Part shown: positions 58,521-64,000 of the stretch, piece by piece
Layout of the letters: each line of letters begins with the position of its first letter
Numbering within the stretch: the first letter of the stretch is position 1
Assembly: GCA_963853835.1 (NCBI GenBank)
Contig: OY970834.1
Location: 35,247,257 to 35,311,256 of the forward strand
Length of the DNA stretch: 64,000 nt
Origin: Calendula officinalis
Lineage: Eukaryota; Streptophyta; Magnoliopsida; Asterales; Asteraceae
Reading direction: 5' to 3'
Position numbers and translations under genes: made by a program
Notes under the pieces: generated by a model
Databases searched by the model: none
What the model saw: only the letters and a program-made list of their open reading frames with translations
What the model was told of the DNA's origin: nothing

Positions 58521-59967
58521 ATGCTTCGAGATATAGAATGCATAATAATGACTCAATGAGAATAACATAGGAAATCATATAGTCAATTATTACTGAAACG
58601 ATAAATAAACATTTTGTTATACATGAATAATCTGATAAAAAAAATGAATAATCTGATAAAAAAAACTTAAAGACGAAATAAACTTATTTATATATAACGT
58701 TTGTCGATGAGTTGGTGTAGTTGTCATTATGGTCGCAACAAATAACCTTTAAGCCAAACCATCTCGATTGTTATCAGCATTGTTTATCGAGAACCCCAAA
58801 TTGAACGTGATACTAAAATTCGTGATCTGCATTGAGCTATCTAGAATTTATCATATACTTTTTAAGTCTTAACCTGATTGTTGAAGACTTAGCAATCTAT
58901 CATCAACTTTTAGTTTGAAAACTTGACCAAAGTATGCGTCCTAGCATGTAAGCAAATTTAATTAATATTTTAAGTAAAAATTCTCAAGTGGTTCACTATC
59001 ATCATTATAAATAAGTTGATGGTGTAAATTAACGTCTACAGATCCACTTATTTGCCTTTATTGATGGGGATTTTGCACATTTGATACACTGTCAAACATT
59101 TTACTTAAACTACATGTGAAATCAAATAACACAAGAGAAAACAAATTCTGACCTTATTAGGATTAGTCACCGGTTTTTTTAAAGCTTCCATCTTCTCATT
59201 GAATCTCTCTTTGTCGCTAAACGTGAAATTAAGAAAAGAGAAAAAATAAACACCTTCTTCTTCCCTTCGTGAAATGAAGAGAAAAGAAAGAATAAACACC
59301 TCGATGATTAGAAAAAAAAAATTCCAATTCATAAATTCAAAAGTGAGATCGACTTAATAAAAATTGAAAGGATATGCCAAGTTCCCGCTAAGAAATTAAC
59401 AAATGATAACCTAAATAAACATATAAAAGCAATTAAATAAATTCCATGGTGGAAAAACGTAACTTTTCTAAATTATTTCAAACATACTCATTTCTAATCT
59501 CATTTTCCATATTCAGCAGCAACTCTTTTTTCATTCAATGTCATAACTTGGTTTTTCTAGGTGCAACATAACAATTGAGAAAGTAACTACACTCATCATT
59601 AAGGATGTAAATTGTGATTAGGGAAAAACAATGCATTCATTATAAGTTGAAACACAGCAATGAAGACCAATAAAACATTGTTTAATACAAGCTTCCACTT
59701 TGATAATACTTTAAAACCATATACTATAAAGATTTCAATTTCAGAAGCTTTCCATAAACTCTAATAAAAAGTAATACTAATTAACTTATCATCAAATCCA
59801 GTCTAGAGATAGAACGAATTACCAATAAATTGATAAATGTCCAACTACAAATAAAATAATATATGCCATGTACTCACAACAATGATCTCGGATACCTTAA
59901 ACTACCGATTGTGCAGTTGAATTTCTCACGGCAAAATTGAAGGATTTATGTGCACAGTTAGTCAACC
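58521..59967. other. AT-rich DNA, possibly the body of a non-autonomous Helitron
   Basis: No gene recognised. If the terminus at 58489 is real, this region would be its interior on the minus strand, but no helicase or 5' TC end can be shown. Confidence 0.35.
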
Positions 59968-60489
59968 TATGATGATACATCCATGCCTACGAAACACTTA
60001 AGGGTCACACCGGTGAGTGCATGTAATACGAGCAAGATAAGCAATGATACTACGAAGAGGAATGATTCATAATAGTCATTATGAATCAGTTAAGTATTAA
60101 GTTAAGTTTAACTTATTACTAGATTAGTTTAACTAACTAATTAATACAAGTATTTGTACATTTACTAGTTGATTAAATATACAATGTGTTAATTATAGAT
60201 TATCCATGATATGATTTAAAGCTATTAAATCATATAGTAAATTGGATAATATTGTTGTATAAATTATATAAAGGTTATTATATAATTAATTATTAAAAGT
60301 ATAAATACAAGTATATAATTCATGTATATGGGTACCGAATTATTAAGTGTATTAATACTAGACATTTAATAGTTAAGTGCAACAAATAAACTAGTTAAAA
60401 CTATAAGGGATGGAAGTGTAAAAAGGAAGTTTAATTAAGAAGTTAATCTTAATTAAACTAGAAGGGTTTTAAGTGTAAGATTTTTTCCT

Positions 60490-60497
60490 ATAAATAG
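60490..60497 (+). promoter_or_regulatory. LTR TATA box
   Basis: TATAAATA in CCTATAAATAGGAGGC, a strong TATA box about 600 bp upstream of the PBS; it probably marks the U3/R boundary region of the copia LTR. Confidence 0.6.
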
Positions 60498-61093
60498 GAG
60501 GCTTATGACTTAACCCTAGATGTTGGTTTCCTTGCCTCTTTACACGAAATTCCTCCCCCCTTATTCCCTGCATTCGGCCGAACCTAGAGCAACACCAAGT
60601 TTTGGTGTTCTTTGTTCTTCGTTCTTCGTTCTTCGTGTTCTTCGTGTTCTTCAAGTCTTGAAGATTCGAAGATCAAGTTCATTGCTTAGATCAACTAGAA
60701 GATCGCTCGATTTGTTCATCATCAGTGGATCTATCTTAAGCAAACAACAAGGTATGTTTTGAGAATACCCTTTTCTCTCTTCTCCCCTCTTGGACGATTT
60801 CGACCAAAGAACCCTAGGGTTCTTTGGTGTTGGTCGAAACACACACAAGTGTGTGTGTGTGTTTGGGTTTTCGTACAAGGTTTCTTCCATTGTTAATCTA
60901 ATCTAGATTTCCAAGATCCCAATCCTTTAGGGTTTAAGGATTAGGTTTAATCTTAGTTCCGCATTTAGGGATTAAATCAGCTAGTTGGTTTTAACCGGTC
61001 AAGAACAAGTTCATGTTCTTGGTCAGTATGGTTCGAACCAAGTGACTAGGAGGTTGACTCAAGTGGTCAATCAGTTTCATTGAAACCCTTCAG

Positions 61094-61105
61094 TGGTATC
61101 AGAGC
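61094..61105 (+). other. Primer-binding site of copia element
   Basis: TGGTATCAGAGC, complementary to the initiator Met-tRNA 3' end. Confidence 0.88.
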
Positions 61106-61194
61106 GTTGGTTTAGAGATCTAAACTAGATTAACAAAGTTTGTTTGTTTATTTTTTATTAAGTTTTTTTTGTTTCAATTTTTCTTCCTGTCCTT

Positions 61195-61680
61195 CTTAAG
61201 TCACGAAATAGGGTAAGAACCCTAGGACCAAGTATGTTAAACCAGTTAAGTTTAATTGGTCAAAAGGATTCTAGAAAAACCCTAGAAATTTCGTGTAAGG
61301 GTAAAAGAACCCTAGGATCAAGTGTGTTAAACAAGATTTGTTTAATTGATCAAAAGGCTTCTTTTCCCTAACCCTAGAATTTTCGGAAATTATGAAGAAC
61401 CCTGGGATCAAGATTGTCAAAAATTTTGATCAAGAGGATTCTTTCCTTAGTTATTAGATCTTCAAATCTATGATCAAGTATGTTAAACCAAGTTTTGGTT
61501 TAATTGATCAAAAAAGATTCTTTCCTTTTTCCTTAAAGATTTCGTGATCTAGGAGGTTTCTTGGACACCAAGTTTGTTAAACTAGCCTAGTTTAATTGGT
61601 GGAAAAGTTCCTAGACTTTAAGGATTTTTCCAAAAACCCTAGATGTAATCTAGAACCCTAGAACATTAAACTAGTTTAAG
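61195..61680. repeat. Degenerate tandem repeats in the copia leader
   Basis: The phrase GAACCCTAGGATCAAGT-GTTAAAC-AGTTT-TTTAATTGATCAAAAGG-TTCT recurs about six times with 55-120 bp spacing and moderate divergence. Confidence 0.75.
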
Positions 61681-63703
61681 TTTAATGATTTAAAAGAATT
61701 AATTAGATTAATAATCTAAAACCTAGATAATTAAACAAGTTTATGTTTAATAGGTTTAATTATTATCTTAGTAGATTTATTAAAGACTAGTTCTTTAAAC
61801 CTAGAAATCTAGACAAAGTTTATTGTCTATAAGGTTTAAATTAAAAAGTTTAAATAAATTTATTAGGGTTATAATCTATCTTAGAATTTAAACAAAGTTT
61901 ATTGTTTAAATAGGATTGATTAGAATTAATTTTTTGATAAATAATGTTTTTGATCAAGAAAGTCAAAACCCTAATTTTGATTGATCAAGAACAAGATTAG
62001 GGTTACACTAATTAATAAGAATTAAAAGAAGTGTTAATTTTTAGTTCAAGAAATTAACAAGATGTATTTATTTATATTTATATATATATTCGGATTTTAA
62101 ATATTTAAATGAGTAAAATGAATTTTAATAAATAAAGTAGTTTATACGTATTTTAATTAGTTCAAGTTAAAATACATGTAAATTAGATGTAATATTCTTG
62201 TTAGAATGTTACAAGTTTATTTTAAAAGTAAATATATATATATATATATGTATATATATTAAATACAAGTTTAAATGGAACATTAAAAGATAATGTTATT
62301 TTGATCTTTAAGAATAATAATATAACTAGTCATTGTGTAAGTTAATTATATAATTAAAACTAGAAAGTACAAAGTTATGATTTCATTATAACTAGAAATT
62401 GTACAAGTTGAGATTATATGATAAACTAGAAATATACAAAGTTATATGTATTAATATTATAAGGTGTATAAAGTTATAAGTTATTATAACTAGTAATTAT
62501 ACAAGTATAATATAAGTATTTTACAAGTCATGTAATATACTAGATTAATGATCAAGTGTAAATAACAAGAACCTATATTTAACTAGTTCTAGTTAAATGT
62601 AAGAAAGGTTTAAACAAACTAAGAATTATTATATATAGTCTTTATATAATAAGTCTATTAGTTTCACCAAGTATAAACCGGTGATTGTGTTAGCTTAAGT
62701 TCCACCATGGTTGTTGGAGCTAGTGGGAGCTACACAAGAAAATCACAACGTTTATAAGTGTGTCGCTAAGACATAAGTTTTGGTGAAATCTAGTAAGTCA
62801 AAACAAATGTTTAATTTCATTATTAAACATATGAAAAACTAGGTGTGTTAAACTAGATTTATGATTCAAGTTTATGAATCGTGAAAGGATTAAAAGTTTA
62901 ACATAAGTTTTAAGTTTTTCAAGAAAGATAAAACAAGTAAGTTTTATTTTTTAGATAAGGTTTTCCACAAAACCTAGTGATACGTTTTGTACACCTCGTT
63001 TTTAGGTATACATATAAAACGCGCAAATTCTTGAAACTATAAGTTTTAAAGAAAGTTCTTAAGGTTTAAAAAGGATGTCTTGTTGAATTCTTGAATTCAC
63101 AAGTCACATATTTTAAACAAGGATTAAGATTGGAATAAGGTTTAAGTTTAGTTCAAGACTTAAACAAACCCAAGAAAATCTTAGATCTAAGTACTATCCA
63201 CCTAATGGAACACCTCACTTGTTCAACGATATGTCGATATTCATATTGTAAGGATAAAGAACATTAGATATGGATTCAAATCATTGCGAGTGTTAGGGTG
63301 CGTAAGGTTCTGTGATAATCGGGAGTCCCGGCGCAGAACATCGCACTGTCTTAGATGGTCTGATCTACTTTGGTGATAATCGGGAGTCCCGCCCAAAAAG
63401 TACTTGAGTAGAATAAACATACTAGACTTTATTACTAACTTAGAAATGTACAATTAGATTGTACAAAGTTGTAATAAGTTATAAGTCTAAAGATTCTACG
63501 ACCCCTAGGAATCGTGTCAAGTCTTGATACGATCGGTAAGGATGTTACCTACTAGAAACAGCATGTCTCGTCGGGAAGTGCCCAAACCTTGCGGCGAGAA
63601 TGTGATATATGGATCCTAGGCCTAAAATATTAATTATGGGTTTATAATATATTTTAGAGAATGTTTATTGATGATTACTAATAAAACTGGGTTTGATTTG
63701 TAG

Positions 63704-64000
63704 ATGGCAGCAACAGACACAACGATAACTTACAACAAACTCTCGCAACGTTTCTTTCTAGGAAAGAAAGAGTTGACTGGGTCAAATTTCCTCAATTGGA
63801 GACGTGATTTCAAAATCATGCTCAGACAAGAGAGGGATAGGATTGACCAAGAAAGAAACGTGTTGAAAGCCCCTGCCAAGGATGCAAAGAATTAACCAGG
63901 ACAAGCATTTTACGCTTGTAGGTCGCTCGTTTATTGCAAAATGGCTAAGGGAGCATCAGTAGGTGCACACGTCATGAAAATGAAAGTGCACATCGATCAC
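63704..64000 (+). pseudogene. Copia gag fragment with in-frame stop
   Basis: From ATG 63704 the frame reads MAATDTTITYNKLSQRFFLG, then KELTGSNFLNWRRDFKIMLRQE, the conserved N-terminal copia gag motif. It stops at TAA 63893-63895. The same frame then continues with CKMAKGASVGAHVMKMKVHI to the window end, matching the gag segment that normally lies about 100 residues further on. So the gag has lost its middle part and has a stop codon. The element is probably non-autonomous or dead, although its 3' part is not visible. Confidence 0.8.

Larger units (their letters stand above)
59968..64000 (+). mobile_element. Copia-type LTR element, 5' part, running off the window
   Basis: An LTR ending near 61092 (CCCTTCA) is followed by PBS TGGTATCAGAGC at 61094-61105, a long 2.6-kb AT-rich leader, and a gag start at 63704. 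The LTR holds a TATA box (CCTATAAATAGG, 60487-60498). Its 5' boundary is uncertain, between about 59968 and 60110. The 3' part lies beyond 64000. Gag type supports Ty1/copia. Confidence 0.75.

Overview
Plant nuclear DNA, most likely from a eudicot and possibly a composite (Asteraceae). The evidence is AT-rich intergenic DNA, spliced genes with GT-AG introns, plant-type L1 LINEs, gypsy and copia LTR elements primed from initiator Met-tRNA, and many MITEs. The family (Asteraceae) is a weak inference from LTR termini such as TGTAACGACCCG; eudicot is safer.

Host genes are few. Three GT61-family glycosyltransferase genes lie on the minus strand at 23476-26102 (A), 36696-40449 (B) and 53081-56305 (C). 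I could rebuild each as three exons with identical intron phases (1 and 1): a short membrane-anchor exon, a small stem exon and a long catalytic exon. A fourth copy survives as a minus-strand relic at 20245-20740, so this is a tandem GT61 cluster spread over about 36 kb. Beside it on the plus strand are a short two-exon BAP31-like ER membrane protein gene (21326-21825) and an intronless STIG1-like secreted cysteine-rich peptide gene (15985-16413).

Most of the rest is mobile DNA. 1-9300: a SINE, two members of one hAT-type MITE family, another hAT MITE and a 916-bp tandem duplication. 9285-14780: a full-length L1 LINE with 16-bp target duplications, disabled by one frameshift and one stop codon. 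17130-19559: an LTR fragment and a Helitron-like end. 27415-34718: a Harbinger-like MITE, a gypsy-type solo LTR, two LINE fragments and a palindromic Mutator-like element. 41263-49221: a complete, apparently very young, non-coding LTR element (LARD-like) with 2557-bp LTRs, sitting just upstream of GT61 gene B. 50-58 kb: Stowaway-like MITEs, Mutator-like foldback elements and Helitron-like termini. 59968-64000: the 5' part of a copia element whose gag carries an in-frame stop and runs off the window.

The most unusual observations are: the GT61 cluster with conserved intron phases, including a shifted splice acceptor in A and a coding 24-bp minisatellite in B; 17-bp palindromes of the form N5-GCGNCGC-N5 in unrelated LTR families; a nested foldback with two TIR units per arm; and a STIG1 signal peptide encoded by a microsatellite. 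All calls come from reading the sequence alone; no searches were run.
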